47,882 nucleotides of DNA, taken from Thermoplasmata archaeon (lineage in GTDB: Archaea; Thermoplasmatota; Thermoplasmata; Lutacidiplasmatales; UBA184). Under the pieces are notes generated by a model. That model was not told the origin of the DNA. It saw only the letters and a program-made list of their open reading frames with translations, and did not search any database. Numbering within the stretch: the stretch's first letter is position 1; every line of letters begins with the position of its first letter. A program made the position numbers and the translations under genes. The stretch spans positions 1 through 47,882 of the forward strand of contig JAJYWS010000058.1 in NCBI GenBank assembly GCA_021791335.1, read 5' to 3'. Shown piece after piece: positions 9,215-16,832 of this stretch.

Positions 9215-9330
9215 GCGGGGATGGCCCAGCCCGGCAAGGCGCTGGATTGCTAATCCAGTGGTGGTTTCACCTCGGGGGTTCAAAGGGTCGTCGGGATCCG
9301 CCCGTCGACCGGAAGCTCCCCCTCCCCGCG
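9215..9330 (+). tRNA. tRNA-Ser (anticodon GCU) with 32-nt T-loop intron
   Basis: Exons are 9215-9284 and 9317-9330, the intron 9285-9316. The acceptor GCGGGGA pairs perfectly with TCCCCGC (9323-9329), and discriminator G is 9330. Anticodon GCT is at 9249-9251 in loop TTGCTAA, and the long variable arm is typical of Ser. The T-stem GGGGG (9274-9278) pairs with CCCCC (9318-9322). The T-loop TTCAAA|T is split between positions 59 and 60. The intron folds as GGTCG/CGACC plus CGGG/CCCG. Its 3' GGAA (9311-9314) opposes loop TTCA (9279-9282), leaving 3-nt bulges AA|G and GC|T at the two junctions, as in an archaeal bulge-helix-bulge. CCA is not encoded. Confidence 0.93.
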
Positions 9331-9333
9331 TCC

Positions 9334-9681
9334 CTACAGCTCCGGTCGAGGCCCGGAGGCCGGCCGGGCACGGTAGCGTCCGTCCGCGAATTCGACCCGG
9401 ACCCCGACCCCCGGTTCCGGCCGCCGGTCGGTGGTCCACTCGACCAGCACCCGGATGCCGCCCATGAGCTCGACCAGCGCGATCCGGTGCGGCGCGGCCC
9501 AGCCCTCGGCCGGAGTCGAAAGTTCGGTCGCCGCGAGCACCGTCGCCTCCGCCGATACGCGCCGGGGGGTTCGGGAGGTCCCGCCGCAGACCGGACACGG
9601 TCCCGGCCGGGGCAGGTAGAGGGTCGGGCAGGAGCCGCAGGCAAAGGCCTCGAGGCCGTCCGGGGCGTCCGACGCGCTCAT
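9334..9681 (-). CDS. DUF35 OB-fold zinc-ribbon protein (thiolase partner)
   Basis: This 115-residue protein has an N-terminal rubredoxin-like zinc ribbon (FACGSC ... CPVCG, residues ~14-38) followed by an OB-fold with HRIALVELMGGIRVLVEW. Members of this family act as acyl-CoA carriers or scaffolds that bind thiolase and HMG-CoA synthase in archaea. Its ATG overlaps the TGA of the upstream thiolase-like gene (ATGA), so the pair is translationally coupled. The 3' end stops 3 nt from tRNA-Ser on the opposite strand. Confidence 0.88.
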   Translation of the reverse strand: MSASDAPDGLEAFACGSCPTLYLPRPGPCPVCGGTSRTPRRVSAEATVLAATELSTPAEGWAAPHRIALVELMGGIRVLVEWTTDRRPEPGVGVRVEFADGRYRARPASGPRPEL

Positions 9682-10814
9682 GCACCCCCCTCGGCGCCGA
9701 GGATCGTGACAAAATTCTGGGCCCCCAATCCGCCGATCGACTGGGCGAGTCCCCAATGGGGAGGCCCCGGCAACTGGGTGGCTCCCGCATCCCCGCGCAG
9801 CTGCGCCGCGATCTCGGCGATCTGGGCCAGTCCCGATGCGCCCACGGGGTGTCCCCGTCCGAGCAGCCCCCCGGAGGGGTTCAACTGCAGGTGGACCACC
9901 GGTCCCGATCCCGAGGGAGCGAAGTAGCGGGCCCCCTGACCGGGCTCGGCGAAGCCCAGATCCTCGAGATTGATCAAGGCGAAGGGCGCGAACGCATCGT
10001 GGATCTCGGCGACCTGGATCTGGTCCCGGGAGCATCGGGCCGCCTCCAACGCCTGGCGGGCCGCCTCCCGGGTCGCGGCAAAACAGGTGGAGTCCGGCCG
10101 GTCCGCGAGGGCGGGAGGGCTGAACGCCTGGCCGATGCCGGCCACCGTGGCGGGACCGCGGCCGCGTTCGACGACCACGGCCGCCGCCCCGTCGCTGATG
10201 GCGGCGCAGTGGAGGAGCCGGAGGGGCGGCGCCACCCAGCGGCTCTGCTCGACCGCCTCCCGGGAGACCGGGGACGAAAATTGCGCGAAGGGGTTGCGGG
10301 CGGCGTTCGACCGGGCCCGTACGGTCACCTCGGCGATCGCCGCTTCGGCCCCGGGGTAGCGCCCCAGGTAGCGCTGGGCGACGAGGGCCGCGAGTCCCGG
10401 CATCGTCGCACCGACCGCCTGCTCCACGGGGGCGAGGCAGGTGGCGAGGCGACGGGTCACCTGGGCTGTCGGGAGATGGGTCATCTTCTCCACCCCGATG
10501 ACCAGGGCCCGCTCGTACCGGCCGCTCGCCACCGCGAGGGCCGCCGAGTGAAACGCGGCCGCGCCCGACGCGGACGCGGCATCGACCCGCCAGCCGGCGG
10601 CCGGCCCGAGTCCGAGCCGTTCGGCGAGGTGGGCCACCAGATGGGAGACCCCCTCCCCGTCTCCGCTCAACATCTGCCCGACCACCAAGAGGTCGATCGG
10701 CTCCCGGCCGATCCCCTCCAAGGCGGCCCGCCCGGCGGCGGACGCGAGGTCGAGGAGCCCCTCGCTCCGCCGGCCGAACCGGGTCCATCCGGACGCGATG
10801 ACCCGGCAGTTCAT
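9678..10814 (-). CDS. Thiolase-like protein (SCP2-type) with Cys-to-Ser substitution
   Basis: This 378-residue thiolase-fold protein has MNCRVIASGWTRFG at the start, CAAISDGAAAVVV, the EIHDAF motif and the C-terminal NPSGGLLGRGHPVGASG with the catalytic His. Where acetyl-CoA acetyltransferases have an active Cys in the N-terminal CASG motif, this protein reads DAASASG (Ser81; codon tcc). In known thiolases that Cys carries the acyl group, so it may be non-thiolytic, a scaffold or of changed chemistry. It is coupled by 4-nt overlaps to the resolvase gene upstream and the DUF35 gene downstream. Confidence 0.88.
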   Translation of the reverse strand: MNCRVIASGWTRFGRRSEGLLDLASAAGRAALEGIGREPIDLLVVGQMLSGDGEGVSHLVAHLAERLGLGPAAGWRVDAASASGAAAFHSAALAVASGRYERALVIGVEKMTHLPTAQVTRRLATCLAPVEQAVGATMPGLAALVAQRYLGRYPGAEAAIAEVTVRARSNAARNPFAQFSSPVSREAVEQSRWVAPPLRLLHCAAISDGAAAVVVERGRGPATVAGIGQAFSPPALADRPDSTCFAATREAARQALEAARCSRDQIQVAEIHDAFAPFALINLEDLGFAEPGQGARYFAPSGSGPVVHLQLNPSGGLLGRGHPVGASGLAQIAEIAAQLRGDAGATQLPGPPHWGLAQSIGGLGAQNFVTILGAEGGA

Positions 10815-11362
10815 GGCACCGGCACCTTCGGCCGCTCGGTGAGGAAGTGCACGGTCTCGAGGAAGCGGACCAGCGGCATCCCGTGCTCCCAACGGAGGAC
10901 GGCGTGGCCCTCCCGGGTCGTCTCGACCGGTGGAAGCCGCCGGTAGAGGTAGCGGATACTTCCGGTGTCGGGCGGATCGGTGGCCCCGAAGAGCCGCCAG
11001 GGATCGCCGCCTCGGTGGCCGATGCGCCGGTAGGCGTAGAGGACAACGAGCCCGACCGGCCCGACCGCGGCCCGATGGGCCTCGAGCTGGTCGGAGGCCC
11101 GGCCGCTCGCCGCCGAGAAGTGGATCGCCTCGGACCGGGACGACTTCACCTCGAGGGGAAAGGCGAACTCCCGGCGGAGCGCCACGAGATCGAAGCCCAA
11201 GGAGCCGGCCGCACGAACCACCAAGAACGGCTCCCGCTCCACCCGCTCGATCAGAGGACGGTCGGTGGGGGGCAACGCCCGGGCGAACCGGCGGATCGCC
11301 TCGGGCTGCCCCTGGAGCAGCTCCTTGAGTTCCCGCTCGTACCCCGACCCCTGGGCGCCCAC
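10811..11362 (-). CDS. Hjc-type Holliday junction resolvase/endonuclease
   Basis: The protein has 183 residues. The core resembles archaeal Hjc: YERELKELL (catalytic Glu region), VVRAAGSLGFDLVALR and the nuclease FPLEVKSS motif (E-x-K), with QLEAHR after it. Known Hjc proteins are ~130 residues; here a C-terminal extension of ~60 residues is present. GTG 11362 is 23-31 nt from the TATA-like element at 11384-11391, fitting a leaderless mRNA. It shares overlapping stop/start codons with the thiolase-like gene, an odd operon partner for a DNA repair enzyme. Confidence 0.8.
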   Translation of the reverse strand: MGAQGSGYERELKELLQGQPEAIRRFARALPPTDRPLIERVEREPFLVVRAAGSLGFDLVALRREFAFPLEVKSSRSEAIHFSAASGRASDQLEAHRAAVGPVGLVVLYAYRRIGHRGGDPWRLFGATDPPDTGSIRYLYRRLPPVETTREGHAVLRWEHGMPLVRFLETVHFLTERPKVPVP

Positions 11363-11383
11363 GCCGGGGACGGGGCGAGGGAG

Positions 11384-11391
11384 CTATTATA
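11384..11391. promoter_or_regulatory. Shared TATA-like element between divergent genes
   Basis: CTATTATA is the only A/T-rich block between the two divergent GTG starts. It is 23-30 nt from GTG 11362 (minus) and 28-35 nt from GTG 11419 (plus), so one element could direct leaderless transcripts both ways. Confidence 0.5.
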
Positions 11392-11418
11392 GGTTGGTCG
11401 AGGTTCCGGCCCCGGTCG

Positions 11419-12858
11419 GTGGCATCCGACTCCGCGCCCCCGCCGGGGGAAAAACCCGAGGACGAGCGGGCCGTGGCCCGGGTGCTCGCCGCGGTCGTGG
11501 CCGACGCCGACCGCCGACGCCCGGCACCGGACGGTCGGCCCGCCCAGTTCCGGCTCTCGGAGGTCCGCGGCCGGCTCCTGAGGGACCGGGTCTTCCAGGA
11601 CCCCACCAAACTTCTGGCCCGATTGCGCCGCCGCGGATTCCTGGAGGAGATCGCCGAGGGTCGGAACGACCGGATCTACCTGGTCCGGGCCCCGGGGGAG
11701 CTCCGCCGCCAGCTCGGGAGCGACGCGGAACCGGTCGACCGGACCGCCCTGGTCCCGGACGAGGCGGAGGAGATCCGCGCCATGGACACCGAGTTCTTCC
11801 ATGCGCTCCGCGACCTGCTCGACCACCGGCTCGACGCGACCCTCGAGTTCGGCCGGAGCTTCTCGATCGACCGGCTCGTGGCGTACCTCCGGGAGCTCTT
11901 CGGCGAGGAGCTCTATGCGGACTCCCTGCTCGCCCTCCTCCAGCAGTACGCCCTGAGCGACGTGCCGCTCGTCGCGCCGACCGGCCGGGTCACCGGGTCG
12001 ACCGGCTTCCACCTCGCCCTCTTCGGCCCGCCGGGGACCGGGAAGACCTTCTCGATCGACGACCTGATCCGGGGCAACCCGCGGACCGGGGTCCCGGCCC
12101 ACGGGCTCCCGGGCCGGAACCGCTACTGCGGCGGGATCACCCCGGTCCAGTTCCTGCACGTCGGAGCCGCCTACACCGGCCGCACGTTCAACTTCATCGT
12201 CCCCGAATTCAACGACTGGTTCAAGTACCGCGGCATGGTCGAGCCCCTCAAGCTGGTGATGGAACAGCGCGAGGTCAAGTGGGAGACCACCTGGGGGACG
12301 GTCGGCCCGTACACCTTTCGCTCGTTCTTCACGGTCAACTACAATGTCCGGAGCCTCGGCGGCTCCGACTACTGGACCACGATCTCCGATCCCAACTTCG
12401 CCGCCCTCGAGGACCGGATGCTGCTGCGATTCCACCCCATGACCCGGGCCCGGTTCCGCGCGGTCGAGGCGAGCGCCGAGCGGCTGGAGCTCGGCGAGAT
12501 CGCCTTTGACCTCTCCCCGAGGATCCGCGACCACCTCCTCCTGGTCCATGCGATCCAGACGGGCCACCCGCTGGTCCGCGGACGGTTCGCGCCCCGCCCG
12601 ATCCGCCTCGACCGGACGCTCTACGACCGGCTGAGGGAGGTCTCCGAGCAGGGGCTCGCTCGGTCGGACCAGCCGAACTTCTCGCCGCGGCTCAAGTCCC
12701 GGGCCGTCAAGCTGGCGGCGACGGCGGGGCTGCTCGCCTTCTTCGAGACGCCGGCCGGCGCCCAGGTCGATCTCGGGGACCGGGAGGTCGAGTTCGCCCG
12801 GCGGTTCTACGAGGCCGAGATCGACGTCCGGACCGGCCGGAGGGGCCACGGCGACTGA
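11419..12858 (+). CDS. AAA+ ATPase of MoxR/MCM-like type with N-terminal winged-helix region
   Basis: The protein has 479 residues. Residues ~40-95 look like a winged helix (FRLSEVRGRLL ... LLARLRRRGFLEEI). Walker A GPPGTGKT is at 203-210. A Walker-B-like FNFIVPEFND (~258-267) has PE in place of the usual DE. LKLVMEQREVKWE resembles the pre-sensor helix and insert of MoxR/MCM ATPases, FFTVNYNV is a candidate sensor-1, and LEDRMLLRF resembles the arginine-finger segment. Family and function are not recognised beyond AAA+. A GTG start fits the shared TATA element. Confidence 0.8.
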   Translation: MASDSAPPPGEKPEDERAVARVLAAVVADADRRRPAPDGRPAQFRLSEVRGRLLRDRVFQDPTKLLARLRRRGFLEEIAEGRNDRIYLVRAPGELRRQLGSDAEPVDRTALVPDEAEEIRAMDTEFFHALRDLLDHRLDATLEFGRSFSIDRLVAYLRELFGEELYADSLLALLQQYALSDVPLVAPTGRVTGSTGFHLALFGPPGTGKTFSIDDLIRGNPRTGVPAHGLPGRNRYCGGITPVQFLHVGAAYTGRTFNFIVPEFNDWFKYRGMVEPLKLVMEQREVKWETTWGTVGPYTFRSFFTVNYNVRSLGGSDYWTTISDPNFAALEDRMLLRFHPMTRARFRAVEASAERLELGEIAFDLSPRIRDHLLLVHAIQTGHPLVRGRFAPRPIRLDRTLYDRLREVSEQGLARSDQPNFSPRLKSRAVKLAATAGLLAFFETPAGAQVDLGDREVEFARRFYEAEIDVRTGRRGHGD

Positions 12859-13303
12859 CGACGCCGAGCCGGTCCACCACCGGCCCCCACCCGACCGGAT
12901 CCGCCGGGCCGCCCTCCGGGCCCTCGTCGACGCGGGCGGCGCCTTCGACTCGCTGGAGGCGGCCCGATCGGGCATCCTCCGGCTCCTTCGCCGCGAGGAT
13001 CCCGGCGTTCGGCTGGGCACCGCCCGGCTGCGTCGGCTCCTGGCCCGAACCCCGGGGGTCGGGCTCCGGGTCCGCTACTCGGTGCGCCGGGGCCGGCCGA
13101 TGCCGCAGCGCTGCCCGGTCTGCGGCGATCCCCTGGCGGAGCGGATCAACCGGACGCTGGACGGACGCGTGGCCCGGGTCGGTCGCCGGTGCCGATACTG
13201 CGGGTTCTGGAGCGGAACCGATGCCCGGGTGCCCTGCCGCTACCGGGTCGTCCGGACGGGGATCGACGGCCTCGAAGCCCCGAGCTCCGGGGCGGTCCGT
13301 TAG
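12857..13303 (+). CDS. Conserved HTH/zinc-ribbon protein; start codon not identified
   Basis: The frame encodes ~148 residues: a helical N-terminal part (RIRRAALRALVDAGGAFDSL ... ARLRRLLARTPGV) and a zinc ribbon CPVCGDPL ... CRYCGFW. Coding character continues upstream of the first canonical start (GTG 13082), which would delete the helical part. Between the ATPase stop (TGA 12856-12858) and 13082 there is no ATG, GTG or TTG in this frame, and none nearby inside the ATPase gene. The left coordinate given is where the frame leaves the ATPase gene, not a proven start. Its function, probably linked to the ATPase, is unknown. Confidence 0.6.
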   Translation, partial: DDAEPVHHRPPPDRIRRAALRALVDAGGAFDSLEAARSGILRLLRREDPGVRLGTARLRRLLARTPGVGLRVRYSVRRGRPMPQRCPVCGDPLAERINRTLDGRVARVGRRCRYCGFWSGTDARVPCRYRVVRTGIDGLEAPSSGAVR

Positions 13304-13332
13304 ACGACGTGCCGGTCCCGCCCGGTGACGGA

Positions 13333-14310
13333 TCAGCTGACCGTCCGGATGACCGCGCCGGAGTGGGCGTCGACCAGCACGATCGACTTCTGGCCCTTGC
13401 GCTCGAGCAGGAAGTGCCAGATGGGGACATGGAGGAGTTCCCCTTCCGAGACCTCCACCTTCGCGGTCAGGTTGCTCACCATGTGGTGCTGGCGGTGGGC
13501 CTCCTCCGACTGCAGTTGGGTCACAAAGGCCTGGGCACTGTGGCGGGCGGCGTCTTCCCCCAGGTCCCCGTTCAGGATCGGCGTGCCGTCCGGGATCCCC
13601 TTGCGGTCGAACAGCCCCCGCTCTTCGAGCGCGAACTGGTAGTCGTGGGGTTGGTAGGCGGTGAGCGCCTTGACCGCGACGACGGGGTACTCGTAGGCCT
13701 TGGAGATCGTGGACTGGCGGGTCGATCCGACGGTCGGACCCATCATGATCGGCATCATCATGAATCCGCCCCCGCCCCGGCCGCCCCCCAGCATACCGCC
13801 GAGCATGTCGGCGGCGGCGATCGTGCCGACCGTCGAGCCGACGCTCGCCGCGATGTCCTGGTACTGGTAGTTGGTCACCGCGCTCACCGGCAGCACCCAG
13901 TAGGGAACGAAGGAGAGCTTCTGCTGGGTGACGGTCGACTCCTCGAACGCCTTGCGGTGCAGCAGTCCGACATCCATCGAGCGTCGGACCGCCTCGAGGG
14001 CCGCGTTCGCGTCGGCCAGCTTGAGCGCGAGCATCGAGTGCTTCTGGATGGCCGTCCAGCCGCTGCCGCCCAGGGAGACCGAGGCGCCGCAGTACTCGCA
14101 GGTGATGACCATCTCGCCGAAGACCGGGTGCACCGGGGCGCCGCAGGAGGGGCACTTGAACTCGCTCGCCCCCGTCGGAGCGAGGGGGGCCACCGTCGTA
14201 GTCGGCGCGTTCCCGGAGGAGGGGCCATTGCCTGTCGGGATCGGCGCACCGCACGCCATGCAGAATCGGGCCCCCTCCGGGACCGCCTTGCCGCACTTGG
14301 GACAGAACAT
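13333..14310 (-). CDS. Double zinc-ribbon protein with Gly/Met-rich middle segment
   Basis: This is a 325-residue protein of unknown function. The N-terminal zinc ribbon has CPKCG ... CMACG (residues ~3-20). A second zinc ribbon, CPSCGAP ... CEYCGAS (~53-77), follows. An alpha/beta region with LSFVPYWVLPVSAVTNY comes next, then a Gly/Met-rich stretch (MLGGMLGGGRGGGGFMMMP, ~195-215) that may be a membrane-associating or flexible hairpin. The end, VPIWHFLLERKGQKSIVLVDAHSG, repeats the style of the middle region. The ATG is 25-32 nt from a TATA-like element. Confidence 0.8.
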   Translation of the reverse strand: MFCPKCGKAVPEGARFCMACGAPIPTGNGPSSGNAPTTTVAPLAPTGASEFKCPSCGAPVHPVFGEMVITCEYCGASVSLGGSGWTAIQKHSMLALKLADANAALEAVRRSMDVGLLHRKAFEESTVTQQKLSFVPYWVLPVSAVTNYQYQDIAASVGSTVGTIAAADMLGGMLGGGRGGGGFMMMPIMMGPTVGSTRQSTISKAYEYPVVAVKALTAYQPHDYQFALEERGLFDRKGIPDGTPILNGDLGEDAARHSAQAFVTQLQSEEAHRQHHMVSNLTAKVEVSEGELLHVPIWHFLLERKGQKSIVLVDAHSGAVIRTVS

Positions 14311-14334
14311 ATCGGCCTCCGCCCTAACCTCGGA

Positions 14335-14342
14335 GATTATAG
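14335..14342 (-). promoter_or_regulatory. TATA-like element of the double zinc-ribbon gene
   Basis: CTATAATC on the minus strand lies 25-32 nt upstream of ATG 14310, giving a leaderless transcript separate from the SPFH operon behind it. Confidence 0.55.
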
Positions 14343-14361
14343 GGTCTGCGGGCCGGGCCGA

Positions 14362-15528
14362 TCAGCCGGTCAGGCTCGCCCCGCAGTTCGGGCAGAACTT
14401 GGATGTCCCGGGCGCTTCGGCGCCGCACTTCGGGCACTTGCGCGGAGGCGCGGGCGCGAGGGAGGTCCCACAGTTCGGGCAGAACTTGGTGCCCGCCGGC
14501 GCGGTGGCCTGGCACTTGGGGCAGGTGAGCATCGGCCCGGCCGCGGCCGGGGGCGCGGCGCCCATCGGGTTGCCGCAGGAGGGACAGAAGCGGGTGCCGG
14601 CCGGAACCAGGGCCCCGCACTTCGGGCAGGGCGCGCTCGGGCCCTGGTTGTACATCCCGCCCATCTGACCGGTCATCCCGTAGCCGACGCCCATCCCCGC
14701 GCCAAGTCCGACCCCCGCGCCGGCGAGAGCCCCGGCGGTCCCGCCGGTGTTCGAGGCCGCCTCGGTCATCGCCTGGCCGGCCTGGTACTGGAGGTAGTTC
14801 ACCCCGAGGACGCCCATCTTGGACCGGGTATCGACCGCCTGCTGGACACTGTCGGGCAGGTTGATCGATAGCCCCTGAAGCTGCTGGATCTCGACGCCCA
14901 GCGGACCGAAATGCTCGGGTCCGAACCCCAGCACGGCCTGCTCGATGGTCGTGAGCTGGGTGGCCAGGTCGGTCACCCGGATCCCCTGGTCCTTGAGCTT
15001 GCCGAGGGTATTGTAGACGAGGATGACCATCTGGTCCTTCAACCGGGCCTCGATGTCGGTCGTCGTCGCGGCCCCGAAGGTCCCGACGAACTGCGCGATG
15101 AACCGGTCGGGGGCCCCGACCTTCCACCGGTAGCTGCCGAAGACCCGCAGGCTGACCAGCCCGAAGTCCGGATCCCGGAAGGTGTACGGCTCGGTGCTGC
15201 CGAACTTCCCGTCGAAGATCCGGCGCTGCAGGTAGTAGACCTCCGCCTGCTGCTGGACCCCGGACAGCGACCGGACAAGCCCGCCGACGATCGGGGCGTT
15301 GAGGCTGGTGAGCGCGTAACGATCCGGCTTGTCAAAAAACGCGAGGACCTTCCCGTCCCGGAAGAAGACGGCGGTCTCATCCTCGCGGACCACGATATTG
15401 TCGTTCAGCCGGATGTTGCGGGGCACCCGCCACATCACGTTGGGCCCCTTGTAGGCGTCCTCCCAGGCGATCGTCGTGGAGCCGAACAGGCTGCCGCCCT
15501 TGGGCGGTATCGGTTGGTTGGTGACCAT
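14362..15528 (-). CDS. SPFH-domain protein with three C-terminal zinc ribbons
   Basis: The protein has 388 residues. Residues ~15-245 form an SPFH/band-7-like domain resembling the YdjL/virion-core-like group (AWEDAYKGPNVMWRVP at the start, VYNTLGKLKDQGIRV late). A Gly/Ala/Met-rich hydrophobic stretch (~263-300) comes next. Then follow three zinc ribbons, CPKCGALV...CPSCG, CPKCQATA...CPNCG and CPKCGAEA...CPNCG. Such proteins are thought to assemble membrane platforms; the partners here are unknown. A GGAAGGAG-like ribosome site precedes ATG 15528. It follows the coiled-coil gene by 18 nt. Confidence 0.87.
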   Translation of the reverse strand: MVTNQPIPPKGGSLFGSTTIAWEDAYKGPNVMWRVPRNIRLNDNIVVREDETAVFFRDGKVLAFFDKPDRYALTSLNAPIVGGLVRSLSGVQQQAEVYYLQRRIFDGKFGSTEPYTFRDPDFGLVSLRVFGSYRWKVGAPDRFIAQFVGTFGAATTTDIEARLKDQMVILVYNTLGKLKDQGIRVTDLATQLTTIEQAVLGFGPEHFGPLGVEIQQLQGLSINLPDSVQQAVDTRSKMGVLGVNYLQYQAGQAMTEAASNTGGTAGALAGAGVGLGAGMGVGYGMTGQMGGMYNQGPSAPCPKCGALVPAGTRFCPSCGNPMGAAPPAAAGPMLTCPKCQATAPAGTKFCPNCGTSLAPAPPRKCPKCGAEAPGTSKFCPNCGASLTG

Positions 15529-15546
15529 GGTGGCTCTTCTCCTTCC

Positions 15547-16221
15547 TCAGACCAGGATGCCTTCGATCGCCTTGAGGCGGGCCTGGAACGCCTGGCTCAG
15601 CTGGGCGACCTGCCCACGGGCCGTCGCGATGAGCGCCCGGGAGGTGGTGCCCCCGGCCGCCGCCGAGGCCGGAAGCTGCCCGAGAGTCCCGTTCAACTGG
15701 TCGGCCGCCTGGACGAATCCGTAGTCATACTCGTAGAGCCGGTCGAGCTGGGCATTGCCGACCCGCACCGGAGCCGAAATCCCCGAGTAGCCTTGCTCCG
15801 AGTGCCGGACACTGCCTTCGAGCATCTGGAGGTCGGCGAGCAGCGGGGCGAGATCGGTCAGGGCGGCGAACTGGCCCGCCTGGCTCAGCGCCGAGCGGAC
15901 GTTCTGCAGGGTCTGGATGCCGTTCGCCAGCCGGTTCGCGACCTGGATCCGCAGGAAGCTGTCGGCCTCGCGGATATCCTCCCCCTGCCGGTAGGCCCGG
16001 TACCCGGGCACCAGAAGTTGGAGACGCTTCAGGGAGCCGCGACTCTGGTCGACCCGCTCGCGCAGATCGACCGGCCCGGTCGCCGTCGGGGGCGACGGCG
16101 TTCCCGCCGAAGCGACCCCGGCGGCCGGCGCGCCGCACTGCGGGCAGAACCGCACCCCCGGTGCCATGGGGGAATGGCACTGGGGACAGGTGGTCGCCAC
16201 CGGCGACGGGACGGCCGACAC
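15547..16221 (-). CDS. Zinc-ribbon plus helical (coiled-coil) protein
   Basis: The protein has 224 residues. The N-terminal zinc ribbon CPQCHSPM ... CPQCGAP (~12-31) is followed by a Pro-rich linker and a long helical domain (from VDLRERVDQSRGSLKRL to the end) suggestive of a helical bundle. GTG 16221 overlaps the TAG of the upstream membrane-protein gene (TAGTG), indicating coupling. No function is recognised. It shares the zinc-ribbon theme of its neighbours, so it may be part of the same complex. Confidence 0.75.
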   Translation of the reverse strand: MSAVPSPVATTCPQCHSPMAPGVRFCPQCGAPAAGVASAGTPSPPTATGPVDLRERVDQSRGSLKRLQLLVPGYRAYRQGEDIREADSFLRIQVANRLANGIQTLQNVRSALSQAGQFAALTDLAPLLADLQMLEGSVRHSEQGYSGISAPVRVGNAQLDRLYEYDYGFVQAADQLNGTLGQLPASAAAGGTTSRALIATARGQVAQLSQAFQARLKAIEGILV

Positions 16222-16766
16222 TACCGGCCTCCCGGCGGGGGGGGCGGGCTCTGGGAGGAAGGGGCGGGCATGGGGGTCGGATTGCTCGGGGAGTGGGCGG
16301 TCGTATATGAGAACGCAGAGGGGGAGCCGCCCGACTGCCGCCAGGCCTCCCGGTCTTGGGCCTCCCGGGGCGGTTGGGCGATGCTGCGCCGGCGCCAGCC
16401 GATCGCGATGACGGTCGAGGCGAGGGCGAGGGTGACCAGCGCCAGCGCGACCAACTGCCAGGCCGAGGAGAGGGTCGATCCGGGGTTCACGGCGAGGTCG
16501 GCGTAGAGCAACAGGAAGCCGAGCCCGTAGTAGCCGGCGGCCAGCGCCCGCTGGAACTTCGGGTCGGGCGTGAGCGCCCCGGCCAGGTAGGCGGCGAGCG
16601 CGAAGACCAGGGCCAGGATCCCCACCCAGAAGAGCGCCCAGAACGGCTGGGCCCTGAGGAAGAGGTAGACGCCTCCGAGGAAGAGGCCCCCGATGACCAC
16701 GAAGAGACCGAAGGTGATCCAACCGGTGGGGCTCGTGGAGGCCGGGGGACGGGTCGAGGAGGTCAT
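16221..16766 (-). CDS. Four-TM membrane protein with Pro-rich tail
   Basis: The protein has 181 residues. Four hydrophobic segments lie at about 16-38, 43-64, 74-92 and 101-122, then a charged segment and a Pro/Ser-rich cytoplasmic-looking tail of ~50 residues ending PPPPPGGR. No family is recognised. It is the first gene of the membrane protein, zinc-ribbon coil and SPFH operon. A TATA-like element is 28-35 nt before ATG 16766. Confidence 0.75.
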   Translation of the reverse strand: MTSSTRPPASTSPTGWITFGLFVVIGGLFLGGVYLFLRAQPFWALFWVGILALVFALAAYLAGALTPDPKFQRALAAGYYGLGFLLLYADLAVNPGSTLSSAWQLVALALVTLALASTVIAIGWRRRSIAQPPREAQDREAWRQSGGSPSAFSYTTAHSPSNPTPMPAPSSQSPPPPPGGR

Positions 16767-16793
16767 GGCACTCCCCGATTCAAGGCCCGACCG

Positions 16794-16801
16794 ACTATAA
16801 G
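16794..16801 (-). promoter_or_regulatory. TATA-like element of the membrane/SPFH operon
   Basis: CTTATAGT on the minus strand, 28-35 nt before ATG 16766, is the only A/T-rich block between this operon and the TPR gene stop. Confidence 0.55.
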
Positions 16802-16832
16802 AGGGTGCGGAGGGGCACGCCGGCCGGGCGCC

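Noticed and set aside
12856-12862. Programmed +1 frameshift of the bacterial RF2 type
   Set aside because: The TGA-C context fits, but the preceding codon (GAC here, ATC at 35625) offers no re-pairing in the +1 frame, so slippage is mechanistically weak; kept only as an alternative.
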